From positions 186,001 to 250,000 of the forward strand of contig NZ_JBHUEK010000034.1 of the NCBI RefSeq assembly GCF_042680725.1: DNA of 64,000 nucleotides, given 5' to 3'. The translations under genes were made by a program, and so were the position numbers. Source of the DNA: Ferdinandcohnia salidurans. Lineage in GTDB: Bacteria; Bacillota; Bacilli; Bacillales; Bacillaceae_L. The notes below the pieces were generated by a model. It did not search any database. It was given only the letters and a program-made list of their open reading frames with translations, and was not told the DNA's origin. The stretch's first letter is position 1. The number at the start of each line of letters is the position of its first letter. Below are positions 1 to 8,296 of the stretch, in pieces.

Positions 1-207
1 AACCTCAAGTAAATCTTCTTGGGCTAATTTTACAAATGCCTCTCGAACCGGAGTTCTACTAACATTGATCATTTCAGAAATCTCTTTTTCTGAGATACTT
101 CTTCCTGGTTCTAACTTGAGAGAGATAATGTTGTCTTTTAACACTTCATAAACATAGTCTCTTGTTGAATAATTGTTAACTTTATGTTTTGCACTTATGT
201 CAAACAT
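1..207 (-). CDS. GntR-family transcriptional regulator (partial, N-terminal 69 codons)
   Basis: The gene runs off the left edge, so only the N-terminal winged helix-turn-helix is visible. The translation contains LEPGRSISEKEISEM and NVSRTPVREAF, the characteristic GntR/FadR signature. The ATG at 207 is preceded by AGAAGGAGGGG at good spacing. The ligand-binding domain lies outside the window, so subfamily and effector cannot be assigned, although the layout fits the FadR/FCD type. A palindrome at 252-269 sits just upstream and is a likely operator. The gene is downstream of and co-directional with the CitMHS/AtuA cassette but separated from it by a terminator. It may control that cassette, but nothing in the sequence proves it. 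Confidence 0.85.
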   Translation of the reverse strand, partial: MFDISAKHKVNNYSTRDYVYEVLKDNIISLKLEPGRSISEKEISEMINVSRTPVREAFVKLAQEDLLEV

Positions 208-251
208 TTAATTTCGCCCCTCCTTCTCTGTACGCCCTTATATTACCATAT

Positions 252-269
252 TACCATACTTGTATGGTA
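252..269. promoter_or_regulatory. Palindromic operator upstream of GntR gene
   Basis: TACCATACTTGTATGGTA is a palindrome with 8-base arms (TACCATAC/GTATGGTA) and a 2-base centre, 45 bases upstream of the GntR start. Size and symmetry match FadR-type GntR operators, so autoregulation is inferred. Confidence 0.6.
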
Positions 270-547
270 GTGTTTTTTTAGAAAATATTAATTTTTTCAA
301 AAATAACGAATTATTTATTATACCTTAAAAACATTAGTCTCTTGGTCTATATTATTTCAGAACAATAACTCAAAAAATGTAAAATAACATTTAATTTAGA
401 ATGGAACTAAAAATTCGATATTGCACAAAATCATACTCTCTACTTGGATAATGTATAATACTATTGTTGAATAATTGTTTTTCCTCTTATTATCTAATAC
501 ATAAATTTAGAGGTATGTAATCTAACTCTCTTTTGTTTGTAAAATAA

Positions 548-575
548 AAAGAAGATGAGTCCCCCCATCTTCTTT
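548..575 (-). terminator. Intrinsic terminator of the CitMHS-AtuA-DUF4387 cassette
   Basis: Perfect 10-base arms (AAAGAAGATG/CATCTTCTTT) around a GC-rich loop. Read on the minus strand the hairpin is followed by TTTTATTTT. It lies just after the last gene of the cassette. Confidence 0.8.
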
Positions 576-605
576 CCTAAACTATATTTAGTTATAAACT
601 CAAGT

Positions 606-920
606 CTAAACTTCAATCTCCATTTCTAATAAAGCATTGCTTAGACTCTTTCCATGTGTATCAATCGCAAGTGATGTTGTCACGCCTCCCATTAAGCTTT
701 CTTCACAGACGAAGTTAAATGCTTTGATGTTAGGTAGCTCATACCTCGTTACCTTTCCTTTTACAATATGCTTAAGGTGGTCTTTTACTTTTTCTGCTGT
801 GACACTAGAGGAGAGCCATTCGTAATCGGCCTCGTTGTAGGGAATCAACGAGATGTTTAGTGTATTACCTTTGTCTCCTGAACGGCTGTGAGCTACGTCG
901 ATTAATTTTATTTTTACCAT
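606..920 (-). CDS. AtuA-associated small protein (DUF4387 family)
   Basis: A protein of about 104 residues with the N-terminal signature LIDVAHSRSGDKGNTLNIS, typical of the small partner encoded beside AtuA/DUF1446 proteins. In other genomes this domain is sometimes fused to the C-terminus of AtuA-like proteins, suggesting a physical or catalytic partnership. The ATG at 920 is preferred over an upstream TTG because GGGAG lies 8 bases before it. It starts 5 bases after the AtuA-like stop codon, indicating translational coupling. The biochemical function of the family is not established; a role in catabolism of a branched acid or acyl compound is inferred from the neighbours. Confidence 0.8.
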   Translation of the reverse strand: MVKIKLIDVAHSRSGDKGNTLNISLIPYNEADYEWLSSSVTAEKVKDHLKHIVKGKVTRYELPNIKAFNFVCEESLMGGVTTSLAIDTHGKSLSNALLEMEIEV

Positions 921-925
921 TACTT

Positions 926-2233
926 TCACTCCCAAATCTCTGTGTTTACGGTTATCTTTCCTCGATTGATAAAGGTGGAGACAATTCCAATAACTTCTTC
1001 GAGTCTTTTTCTAGCGCCCCCTCCAGCAGCTGGTCCATTGGTATATAAGGCTTCCAATTCATGTCCAATTGTTTTAGCATCTTCTACAGTTTCGCAAAGA
1101 GCTGCCACTCGAACACGGACTTCATATGGTCGATAGTTACTGATCTGTCCATGATGAAGAGAAGATACTCCAATTAAATCTGTTTTTAGGTTAGGATAAT
1201 TTTTTAATAGTCTTTTCTTTAAAATATCCTGAGCTAATTTCCCTCTTTCCAGTGCAGAAATTCCTGCATAAGAAATTTCTCCCTCGCCTAAAAAACCTGC
1301 ATGATAGCCAACTGAAACCTTGAATGTATCTGGCTTTCTTTTTCCGGCTGCTCCGTATACACGGACTTGGTCCTTTCCAACCTCTTCTAGTTTTGCTGTT
1401 GTAAAATCAGCAATACAATCAGGAGTGATATAATTTTCAGGGTCATGAACTTCATATAATAATTGTTCTTTTACCGTTTGGAGGCTAATGGTTCCACCTG
1501 TATTGGCTAATTTTGTAATCGTCGCATTGCCATTAGGTTCAATAACTGCATAAGGAAACCCAAGATTTTCAAGTCCTTCGACATCTTTTCGCCCAGGGTC
1601 GGCAAAATAACCCCCTGTAATTTGCCCTGCACACTCTAATAAATGACCTATTAACGTACCTTGACCTATCAATTCATAGTCTTCAAGATTCCATCCATAA
1701 TGATGTACGATAGGAGCTAGAAATAGTGACGGATCTGCGACTCGTCCTGTAATAATAATATCGGCCTCTGTTTCTAAGGCGGGTAGCAATGAATCAATGC
1801 CAAGATAGGCATTAGCAGAAAGAACAGGTTCATAATCTCTAAGACTTTTACCTGATTCGAACACTTTGTAATTTCCATTAATTTTTCCCAATACATCATC
1901 ACCCGTCACCGCAGCGACCTTGCACGTCAGATCCATTTCTTTAGCAATTTCAATTATTTTCTTTGCAGCCCCGGTTGGATTGGCTGCTCCCATATTTGTA
2001 ATCAAACGAACTTTCTTTTTTAATAAAATAGGCAACAGAATTCGAATTCGCTCTTCAAGATATTCATTGTATCCATGGGATGGGTTTCTTTGCTTTTGCT
2101 TTTGTGATAACGCGATTGTACGCTCTGCCAATCCTTCTAAAATGAGATAATCAAGTTTTCCTTCTTCCACTAGTGCCTTTGCAGGTTCGATACGGTCGCC
2201 TGCAAAGCCAGCTCCAGAACCAATTCGCAACAA
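926..2233 (-). CDS. AtuA-like protein (DUF1446, acyclic terpene utilisation family)
   Basis: About 435 residues, full length for the family. The N-terminal RIGSGAGFAGDRIEPA and the internal VTGDDV, IIITGRVADPSLFLAP and SLHHGQ motifs identify a DUF1446/AtuA homologue. AtuA was named from the Pseudomonas acyclic terpene utilisation cluster, but the reaction is unclear and Bacillus homologues occur without the rest of that pathway. The TTG at 2233 is chosen because GAGGAGTG lies about 10 bases before it; a GTG at 2242 is an alternative. The C-terminus has a glycine-rich GPAAGGGARKR stretch. It sits between a CitMHS transporter and the DUF4387 partner, so the substrate is probably an imported carboxylate. 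Confidence 0.82.
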   Translation of the reverse strand: MLRIGSGAGFAGDRIEPAKALVEEGKLDYLILEGLAERTIALSQKQKQRNPSHGYNEYLEERIRILLPILLKKKVRLITNMGAANPTGAAKKIIEIAKEMDLTCKVAAVTGDDVLGKINGNYKVFESGKSLRDYEPVLSANAYLGIDSLLPALETEADIIITGRVADPSLFLAPIVHHYGWNLEDYELIGQGTLIGHLLECAGQITGGYFADPGRKDVEGLENLGFPYAVIEPNGNATITKLANTGGTISLQTVKEQLLYEVHDPENYITPDCIADFTTAKLEEVGKDQVRVYGAAGKRKPDTFKVSVGYHAGFLGEGEISYAGISALERGKLAQDILKKRLLKNYPNLKTDLIGVSSLHHGQISNYRPYEVRVRVAALCETVEDAKTIGHELEALYTNGPAAGGGARKRLEEVIGIVSTFINRGKITVNTEIWE

Positions 2234-2249
2234 ATTAAACACTCCTCAA

Positions 2250-3545
2250 TTAAAAAATAGAAATCGCACCAGTTAAAAATGCAACAATCGTCATCACAAT
2301 CGTTGTACCAAAAGCCCATTTGAATATAAATCGTTGATGATCTCCAAGTTCTACACCTGCTAATCCAATTAAAAGGAAGGTCGAAGCCGTAAGAGGACTC
2401 AATGGAAAACCGGTGGTCATTTGTCCTAAGATTGCTGCGCGTCCAATCTCAACTGGATTCACTCCAAAGGCGCTGGCTGTTTCACTTAAAATCGGTAGAA
2501 CACCAAAATAATAAGCATCTGGGGTAAATACTAAACTAAGTGGCATACTGGTAATCGCCACAAGCAGTGCCACAAAAGAGCTTGTGCTATCTGGAATTAC
2601 ACTGACCATAGCGTTGGCCATGGCTTCAATCATTCCTGTTCCGGATAAAACACCCGTAAAGATACCCGCCGCAAAAATGATGGTTACGACTGTAACCATG
2701 CCATTCGCCTGTTCAGTAATTCGGTCTTGCTGATCCTTTGGCTTTGGATAGTTCACGATAAGTGCAACAGCAAACGACACCATGAAAACGATAGGTAGAG
2801 GTAGCCAAACTTTTACAAGAGCAATAATAGTTAAAATCGTTAATAATAGATTGAACCAGTATAATTTTGGTCTTTTTAAGCTCAATTCTTTTTCACTCAG
2901 TTCCTGATTAAACTCATATTGGAGTTCTTTTACTCCTAAGCGTTCTCTTTCTTTTTTCCCTAATAAATAACTGACAAATAGTACCCAAATCAAACCAGCA
3001 ATCATTGCAGGGATAACAGGTGTGAATAAACTATTCGCTTCCACTCCTAGAGCACTTGCAGCACGCGCAGTTGGCCCGCCCCATGGGACCAAGTTCATGG
3101 TTCCGGCACTAAGTGCTACAACACCTGCTAGTACCAGGCGACTCATTCCCAATCGATCATATAGTGGAAGCAAGGCAGGAATTGTAATTAAGAAGGTAGA
3201 GGCACCGGAACCATCTAGGTGTGTAACCATTCCTATAACCGCTGTACCTATTACAATTTTTAAAGGATCACCTTTTACCATTTTTAATACTTTAGAGATA
3301 ATTGGATCAAATAATCCAACACTATTCATTAATCCAAAAAACAAAATAGCAAATGCTAGCATAATTCCCGTCGGGGCAACCCCAGAAACCCCATCTAAAA
3401 TCATGCTGCCAAGATTTGCACGCTCACTTGTAAATAAACCAAATACGATTGGAACCAAAATTAAAGCAACAATCACAGAAACTCGTTTCGATAGAATAAG
3501 ATACAAAAAGATTGCGATTGTTAAAAATCCTAGTAATGCTAACAT
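2250..3545 (-). CDS. CitMHS-family carboxylate:cation symporter
   Basis: A 431-residue polytopic membrane protein with about 11-12 predicted hydrophobic segments. THLDGSGASTF, GTMNLVPWGGPTARAAS and FPLSPLTASTFLLIG are hallmarks of the CitMHS citrate-Mg/proton symporters such as Bacillus CitM and CitH. The ATG at 3545 follows a GAGGGGGG ribosome binding site. It is the first gene of a three-gene cassette with AtuA-like and DUF4387 proteins, so it probably imports their substrate. A cre-like site at 3565-3578 lies between the likely promoter and the start codon, consistent with CcpA control as known for citM. Specificity for citrate rather than another tricarboxylate cannot be read from sequence. 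Confidence 0.87.
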   Translation of the reverse strand: MLALLGFLTIAIFLYLILSKRVSVIVALILVPIVFGLFTSERANLGSMILDGVSGVAPTGIMLAFAILFFGLMNSVGLFDPIISKVLKMVKGDPLKIVIGTAVIGMVTHLDGSGASTFLITIPALLPLYDRLGMSRLVLAGVVALSAGTMNLVPWGGPTARAASALGVEANSLFTPVIPAMIAGLIWVLFVSYLLGKKERERLGVKELQYEFNQELSEKELSLKRPKLYWFNLLLTILTIIALVKVWLPLPIVFMVSFAVALIVNYPKPKDQQDRITEQANGMVTVVTIIFAAGIFTGVLSGTGMIEAMANAMVSVIPDSTSSFVALLVAITSMPLSLVFTPDAYYFGVLPILSETASAFGVNPVEIGRAAILGQMTTGFPLSPLTASTFLLIGLAGVELGDHQRFIFKWAFGTTIVMTIVAFLTGAISIF

Positions 3546-3564
3546 TAAAAGCCCCCCTCATTTT

Positions 3565-3578
3565 TTAAAGCGTTTACA
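3565..3578 (-). promoter_or_regulatory. cre box upstream of CitMHS gene
   Basis: The minus strand reads TGTAAACGCTTTAA, matching the CcpA consensus TGWAANCGNTNWCA at all but one fixed position (A instead of C near the 3' end). It lies about 20 bases upstream of the start codon, where it would act as a roadblock. Confidence 0.6.
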
Positions 3579-3659
3579 ATAAAAATGTAATTGTTGTGCT
3601 ATCTACAACACCTTCTAAAATGTTGAATTATGTTAACGATTCTTATTTGCAATGGCCTA

Positions 3660-3691
3660 GAGAAAAAGATCGTTGAAACAATCTTTTTCTC
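3660..3691 (-). terminator. Terminator after the secreted esterase gene
   Basis: Inverted repeat GAGAAAAAGAT / ATCTTTTTCTC with a 10-base loop, about 20 bases beyond the esterase stop codon. The T-rich 3' arm serves as the U tract. Confidence 0.7.
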
Positions 3692-3713
3692 ATGTACTTC
3701 GCTAAAATCAACC

Positions 3714-4826
3714 CTACAGTTTTTTGTTAACTTGTTTAAAAACCCACTCTATCATTTCGCTATTTTCATATGCAGGTACCCATGAAGCATGATTGTAGCC
3801 CAGTTCTGCTTCGTATATTGTGTAAATTGGGTTTCCGCCAGCATTTTTGATTGCTTCAATCATATCTCTTGTGTGAGCAACTGGAATAACTGCATCGTCT
3901 TCCGCATGAAAAGCCCAAATCGGTTTGTTTATAAGTTTATTTGCTTCAGCTGGGTCCCCTCCGCCTGCAATTGGAACCATAGCCGCAAACAAATCAGGGT
4001 ATTTGATATTTAAATTAAACGTACCGTATCCACCCTGGGACAAGCCGGTTGAATAAAGACGACTAGTATCAATATTATATTCTGTCATTACGTGTTGAAG
4101 AATCTCATGTGCTTTTCCAAGGTCCTCAGAAAACTCAAATACTTTGCTCAGATTTACTATATTATTAGAATCACGAGTTACAGTAAATCCTCCGTCATGA
4201 ACGTTTCGGGCTTGAGGTGCTAATACAAAAGCGGGATGTTTGGCCTGATTTTCAGGAGCAGCCCAAATGATAGCGCCATCATTAGATAGAAGCTGCTTTT
4301 CATTATCAGTTCCTCTCTCTCCCCCACCATGTAAAAACAATACTAGAGGATAAGATTGAGATGGGTCATAATCATCAGGTACAAAAAGTCGGTATGGCAT
4401 TCCATCATAAGTAAAGCTTAAAAATTTATTAGCGATGGATGCTCTTGTTTCAAAAGAAAATGTAAAAGTAGCAATCTCACTATGAGTATTACCGTTGTTA
4501 ACAGTTAAAGCTTTGTTATTTACGTTACCACGGACGGCTATTGCTTTAATTACCGTGTCTTCTTCAATGAGAATTGGCTCAGTATAAACTTGACCATTAT
4601 CTATTGGATCGCTACCGTCCGTCGTGTAGAGAATTTTAACATTAGGTGTAGGTGAACTTAACTCAACAAGTTGAGATTTGTAATAAGCTCCAGACACCAC
4701 AGATGATTCCGGCTTAGCTACCTCACCATAATTACCTTTAGCGAACGTATTTAAGCTAAAGAAAGACAATAAAAGCAACGTGATTACCATTGAAATGATC
4801 AATTTTTGAAAAAGACTTTTCTTCAA
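3714..4826 (-). CDS. Secreted alpha/beta-hydrolase esterase with chitobiase-C-like domain
   Basis: About 370 residues. A Sec signal peptide (basic start, long leucine-rich core, cleavage near TFA-KG) is followed by a small beta domain with YTTDGSDP and VIKAIAVRGN, typical of the CHB_HEX_C/FN3-like fold. The rest is an alpha/beta hydrolase: LFLHGGGERG (oxyanion region), GLSQGGYG (nucleophile serine), FHAEDDAVIP (probable acid) and NHASW (probable catalytic histidine). This resembles the prolyl-oligopeptidase/PHB-depolymerase/feruloyl-esterase-like hydrolases. A TTG at 4826 is chosen because GGGAGGT lies 10 bases upstream; a TTG at 4844 is possible. A perfect sigma-54 promoter lies about 90 bases upstream, so expression should depend on the adjacent activator. 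The polymer or ester attacked is unknown. Confidence 0.82.
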   Translation of the reverse strand: MKKSLFQKLIISMVITLLLLSFFSLNTFAKGNYGEVAKPESSVVSGAYYKSQLVELSSPTPNVKILYTTDGSDPIDNGQVYTEPILIEEDTVIKAIAVRGNVNNKALTVNNGNTHSEIATFTFSFETRASIANKFLSFTYDGMPYRLFVPDDYDPSQSYPLVLFLHGGGERGTDNEKQLLSNDGAIIWAAPENQAKHPAFVLAPQARNVHDGGFTVTRDSNNIVNLSKVFEFSEDLGKAHEILQHVMTEYNIDTSRLYSTGLSQGGYGTFNLNIKYPDLFAAMVPIAGGGDPAEANKLINKPIWAFHAEDDAVIPVAHTRDMIEAIKNAGGNPIYTIYEAELGYNHASWVPAYENSEMIEWVFKQVNKKL

Positions 4827-4912
4827 TTTCTCAATACCTCCCAATTAAATTATTTGAAATATATTATTGAGACTAGTCCTCCCTTCTTGTTTACGTCCTT
4901 AATCATATTTAA

Positions 4913-4929
4913 TGCAACTTTCGTGCCAA
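4913..4929 (-). promoter_or_regulatory. Sigma-54 (SigL) -24/-12 promoter of the esterase gene
   Basis: The minus strand reads TTGGCACGAAAGTTGCA, an exact match to TTGGCACG-N4-TTGCA with the required 10 bases between the GG and GC dinucleotides. Transcription would start near 4901, giving a leader of about 75 bases. Confidence 0.92.
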
Positions 4930-4931
4930 AT

Positions 4932-4958
4932 AAAAAAAGCCTTAGATTGCAAGGCTTT
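4932..4958 (-). terminator. Terminator of the sigma-54 activator gene
   Basis: AAAGCCTT/AAGGCTTT arms around a 7-base loop, followed on the minus strand by TTTTTTTA. It ends activator transcription just before the -24 element of the esterase promoter. Confidence 0.85.
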
Positions 4959-4980
4959 GGTATCATTACTAAGTTGGTTA

Positions 4981-5088
4981 TTTCTAATTTTTTAGAAACT
5001 TATTGTTTAAAAGGCGCCTTCATTCATTGGAGAATAAAGGTTTCTAAAAAGCTAGAAACCTATTTGCTCGGATTCTAAGAAATTAGAA
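4981..5088. promoter_or_regulatory. Three inverted repeats, probable enhancer (UAS) for the sigma-54 activator
   Basis: Three copies of a TTTCTAA...TTAGAAA repeat: 4981-4998 (7-base arms, TTTT spacer), 5039-5060 (8-base arms GGTTTCTA/TAGAAACC, 6-base spacer) and 5073-5088 (TTCTAA/TTAGAA, 4-base spacer). Centres are about 60 and 31 bases apart, close to whole helical turns, and lie roughly 88-179 bases upstream of the predicted start site, the usual position for activator hexamer binding. The last repeat abuts the activator stop codon. Confidence 0.82.
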
Positions 5089-5089
5089 A

Positions 5090-6460
5090 TTATAGATTAA
5101 TTTTTAGTTTTGACATTTTATTATACAAAGACGCTAATGAAATTCCTAATTTATTTGCTGCTGCCTTCTTGCCTTTTACCGATAACCCAGTTTCTTGAAG
5201 CACTGCCAATATAGCTTTCTTTTCTGTTTCTCTTAACAATTCTTCTAAAGTTTGATGGGATTGTGGGTTTCCTTTTCGATGTCGAAAGAGGGATTTAATG
5301 GTATCTGGAAGATTTTCAAATGTGATAACATCATGTTCAGCCATGTTCCTAGCATAGTGGATCGTGTTTTTTAGCTCTCGGATATTTCCAGGCCAATCAT
5401 ATTGCATGAGCGTATTCATAACCTCTTCTTCAACTTTAAAATGTGCATATTCACTTTGGTCATGAATTAACGAGGAAACAAACTTTGGAATATCGTCCCT
5501 TCTCTCACGAAGGGATGGTATTGAAAGATGTACCGTATTAATCCTGTAATAAAGGTCCTCTCGGAAACGTTCTTTTTTTACCATATTTAATAAATCCTTA
5601 TTGGTTGCTGCGATAATACGTACGTCAATTTGTTCTTCTTTTAGCCCACCAATCTTTCGAAACGTACCCTCTTGTAGCACCCGAAGTAGCTTCGCTTGAA
5701 GGTCAGTTGGCATGTCCCCTATTTCGTCTAGAAAAAGGGTCCCTTTATTTGCAAGCTCGAACAACCCAACCTTACCGTCCTTTTTTGAATTAGTGAAAGC
5801 ACCTTCTTCATAACCAAACAATTCGCTTTCAAGAAGAGAACTAGGAATAGCTGCACAATTCACAGGAACGAAGGGATAAGCCTTTCGTGAACTTCCATGA
5901 TGAACAGCTTGAGCGAAAAGTTCTTTTCCTGTTCCTGATTCTCCCGTTATTAAAATATTTAAGTCAGTTGGCGCTATTTTCTTAGCTTGTTGAATAACCT
6001 TTTTGAATCGCTGGTTGTCTCCAATCATATTGGAGAATGTATATTTTACTTGATGAATACGGCCTATCGCCTTCTCCAATTGATTGACCCGTTGTTTATT
6101 TTTCTTTAATTCTAGTGATAACTGATATACCTCTGGTACACTTTTACAAACCGATACTCCTCCAATGATTTCACCATTTTCATAGACGGGAGCCATATCA
6201 ACTACATATTCCAAATCCTTTTCTTTTCGAAATACACCTTCGCGGGACTTCCCAGTTCTCAGTACGGTCGGTAACAGCGCACCAGGACGAACTTTAGTTA
6301 GTGGCTTACCTATGATTTGTTCTTTTCTTACACCTGTAATATTCGTATATTCTTCATTTACTAACTGAACGATACCATCTTTGTCGATTACTAAAATCCC
6401 ATCATGAACCGCCTCAATAATTCCTTCAAGCCATCCGATTTTATTACTTACATCTAGCAT
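5090..6460 (-). CDS. PAS-containing sigma-54-dependent transcriptional activator
   Basis: 456 residues. An N-terminal PAS domain (about 10-110; IIEAVHDGILVIDKDG) senses an unknown signal. A short coiled linker precedes the AAA+ sigma-54 interaction domain: Walker A GESGTGKE at about 173-180, Walker B TLFLDEIGD at about 241-249 and arginine-finger region FREDLYYRIN. The C-terminal Fis-type helix-turn-helix (about 415-456) ends with AANKLGISLASLYNKM. The sigma-54 contact loop reads GAFTNS (220-225) instead of the canonical GAFTGA. The start follows AAAGGAGCTG. The inverted repeats and -24/-12 promoter immediately downstream make the esterase its most likely target. It is of the RocR/BkdR/AcoR class, but the inducer is not known. 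Confidence 0.9.
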   Translation of the reverse strand: MLDVSNKIGWLEGIIEAVHDGILVIDKDGIVQLVNEEYTNITGVRKEQIIGKPLTKVRPGALLPTVLRTGKSREGVFRKEKDLEYVVDMAPVYENGEIIGGVSVCKSVPEVYQLSLELKKNKQRVNQLEKAIGRIHQVKYTFSNMIGDNQRFKKVIQQAKKIAPTDLNILITGESGTGKELFAQAVHHGSSRKAYPFVPVNCAAIPSSLLESELFGYEEGAFTNSKKDGKVGLFELANKGTLFLDEIGDMPTDLQAKLLRVLQEGTFRKIGGLKEEQIDVRIIAATNKDLLNMVKKERFREDLYYRINTVHLSIPSLRERRDDIPKFVSSLIHDQSEYAHFKVEEEVMNTLMQYDWPGNIRELKNTIHYARNMAEHDVITFENLPDTIKSLFRHRKGNPQSHQTLEELLRETEKKAILAVLQETGLSVKGKKAAANKLGISLASLYNKMSKLKINL

Positions 6461-6727
6461 TTGAACAGCTCCTTTATATCACTTGCAAGTTTTATATTTT
6501 TATGAATTATCAAAATTATATGCTATATAACCAGTCTTTAATAGGGAAAAACTGTACTTTACCGTAAAATGAGGTATGACTACAGCTTATATTCATAAAA
6601 ATATGCTTCATCTTTTCCTAGTTCTTTTTTGAGAGTCTATCAATATATTCGATGCAATATTTATAATTATTAGAACTGATCTTTGTATTATAATACTCTC
6701 CAGTTACTTTTTAATTTTACCTGCCCC

Positions 6728-7693
6728 TCAAGATGGATAAAATAAAGATAGTCTTTCTTGTATATACGCTAAGACTTCTTTTGGCACTTCCCTGATTTTA
6801 ATGTCCTCACCTAGAAAAAGAAGCCAATTAGCTAGTTCCTTAACTTCTTCTAAATGATGAGCATCAACATTAGTCTTTAAAATGGCTGTTGTTTGAAAAG
6901 GATCAGTATAGGAAAGAGAAAGTTTTAAAGGGTGATTTTTTTTGAACTGGGCGATTGCCAGTGGTCCAAGTTCAAGGACAAAGTTACTATCTTCTTCCTG
7001 TTTTCGGAGTTTTTCTACTATCTTCTTCTCACCTACTCGTTTTTCCGGAGTGTACGGTTTTACATTTGTGAGCTGATCAACAGGAAAAATCTTTCGCTTC
7101 TCTTCCTTTAACTCAAATCCTTCAATGAGCCATACACTTTTTTCACGATATAGGTTCAAGAGATAAATTTCATAGGATTTAACCACCTTCTCTTCTTCGA
7201 TGGAAATCAATAAATATCGATCCAATAAAAGATGTTGGATGAGTTGTTCTAACATGGGATGTGGAAGGTCCGAAAGATCTAGTAGGTCGGGATTGTTCGG
7301 ATTGGTTCCTTCAAATAGTAGAATTTGATTTAACAAAATAAGGTCATCTTGCTGGCTTTCTGAGATGAGGCCGAGTAATTTTTCAGCTAAAGATTGACGG
7401 CTCTTAAGATAAGGCAGTTGTTGATTTCTTGTGGCCATAAAAGCGATAAAAAGAGCTTTAACCTCATCATTGGTAAAGCGAACCTCGGGAAGGACTGAGT
7501 TGTGCATGACAAAATAGCCACCATCCCTGCCTACCTCAGCAACAAGTGGCATTCCCATAGACTCAATTTCTCTGATATCCCGAATGGCTGTCGAGCGAGA
7601 AATGTTAAATTCATTCATGATTTCAGAAATGGTAAAATGGGAGCGGTTGTTAATATAGCGCATGATGATATTTATCCGTTCAACTTTTTTCAT
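6728..7693 (-). CDS. YafY-type HTH/WYL-domain transcriptional regulator
   Basis: 321 residues. The N-terminal HTH_11 domain (FTISEIMNEFNISRSTAIRDIREIE) is followed by a DeoR/WYL-type effector region, with LYREKSVWLIEGF at about residue 190 and a WCX-like C-terminus. Such proteins sense small ligands or single-stranded nucleic acids. The ATG at 7693 follows AGGAGTTGCT. It is divergent from a GyrI-like effector-binding protein with about 110 bases between starts, a usual arrangement for a regulator controlling its neighbour. The intergenic region contains TTGACA at 7719-7724, but I could not place a convincing -10 box at correct spacing. Confidence 0.85.
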   Translation of the reverse strand: MKKVERINIIMRYINNRSHFTISEIMNEFNISRSTAIRDIREIESMGMPLVAEVGRDGGYFVMHNSVLPEVRFTNDEVKALFIAFMATRNQQLPYLKSRQSLAEKLLGLISESQQDDLILLNQILLFEGTNPNNPDLLDLSDLPHPMLEQLIQHLLLDRYLLISIEEEKVVKSYEIYLLNLYREKSVWLIEGFELKEEKRKIFPVDQLTNVKPYTPEKRVGEKKIVEKLRKQEEDSNFVLELGPLAIAQFKKNHPLKLSLSYTDPFQTTAILKTNVDAHHLEEVKELANWLLFLGEDIKIREVPKEVLAYIQERLSLFYPS

Positions 7694-7802
7694 AGCAACT
7701 CCTAAACAGTATCATTTTTTGACATGATTTAAGGCTATTATAAACGTAGCAAGTGAAAAGATAAATCGTTTGATAATCTTATTAAAAAAGGATGGTTTTG
7801 AA

Positions 7803-8282
7803 ATGGAAAATTATACAATTGAAGAAAAAGAAAGTTTTATCGTGTTAGGTATTGGAACTGAGCTAAAGAGTGACTACAGAGACTTTGCTGCTATCAACAA
7901 GGAAAAGGCCGATTTTTGGCATGCTGTTAAAGAAGATGGAAGACTTGACGCTTTAAAAGCCATCGCCACAAATGAGTACATTTTTGTGGTAAACGAAGCA
8001 GTGAATAACAAGATGATGCATTATGCTGGCGTTATGACCGAGGAAACAATCCCTGAAGCAACTAGAGTGATTCAGTTTCCAAAGGGGCCATATTTAGTAG
8101 TAAAAGGTGAAGCGGAAACGGCTGAAGAATTAAGTCAAACACTTACTGGCATAGCCTTTGGTCAAGCTTTAGCAGAAGCAACCGATTATGCCTATGTGGG
8201 GGGCCCAAATACTTCGGTTGAAATGGGACAGCGTGACAACGTGGTCTTTGGTGAAATGTGGATTCCTGTTGTTAAGAAATAA
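7803..8282 (+). CDS. GyrI-like small-molecule-binding domain protein (AraC effector-binding family)
   Basis: 159 residues matching the stand-alone GyrI-like/AraC_E_bind fold. It has the paired pattern YTIEEKESFIVLGIG and FPKGPYLVVKGEAETAEEL, followed by a C-terminal acidic/aromatic strand ending FGEMWIPV. These proteins bind hydrophobic cations or other drugs and are commonly paired with WYL or MerR regulators. The ATG at 7803 is used instead of one at 7770 because AAAAAGGATGG immediately precedes it. It is divergent from the YafY-type regulator and precedes the next gene by 14 bases, so the two plus-strand genes form a small operon. Confidence 0.82.
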   Translation: MENYTIEEKESFIVLGIGTELKSDYRDFAAINKEKADFWHAVKEDGRLDALKAIATNEYIFVVNEAVNNKMMHYAGVMTEETIPEATRVIQFPKGPYLVVKGEAETAEELSQTLTGIAFGQALAEATDYAYVGGPNTSVEMGQRDNVVFGEMWIPVVKK

Positions 8283-8296
8283 GTGGAGTGATGGAA

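Noticed and set aside
3546..3700. Possible sigma-54 promoter before the CitMHS gene
   Set aside because: GG/GC pairs on the minus strand have spacings of 5 or 11 bases instead of 10, and no TTTCTAA repeats are present; the cre box is better supported.
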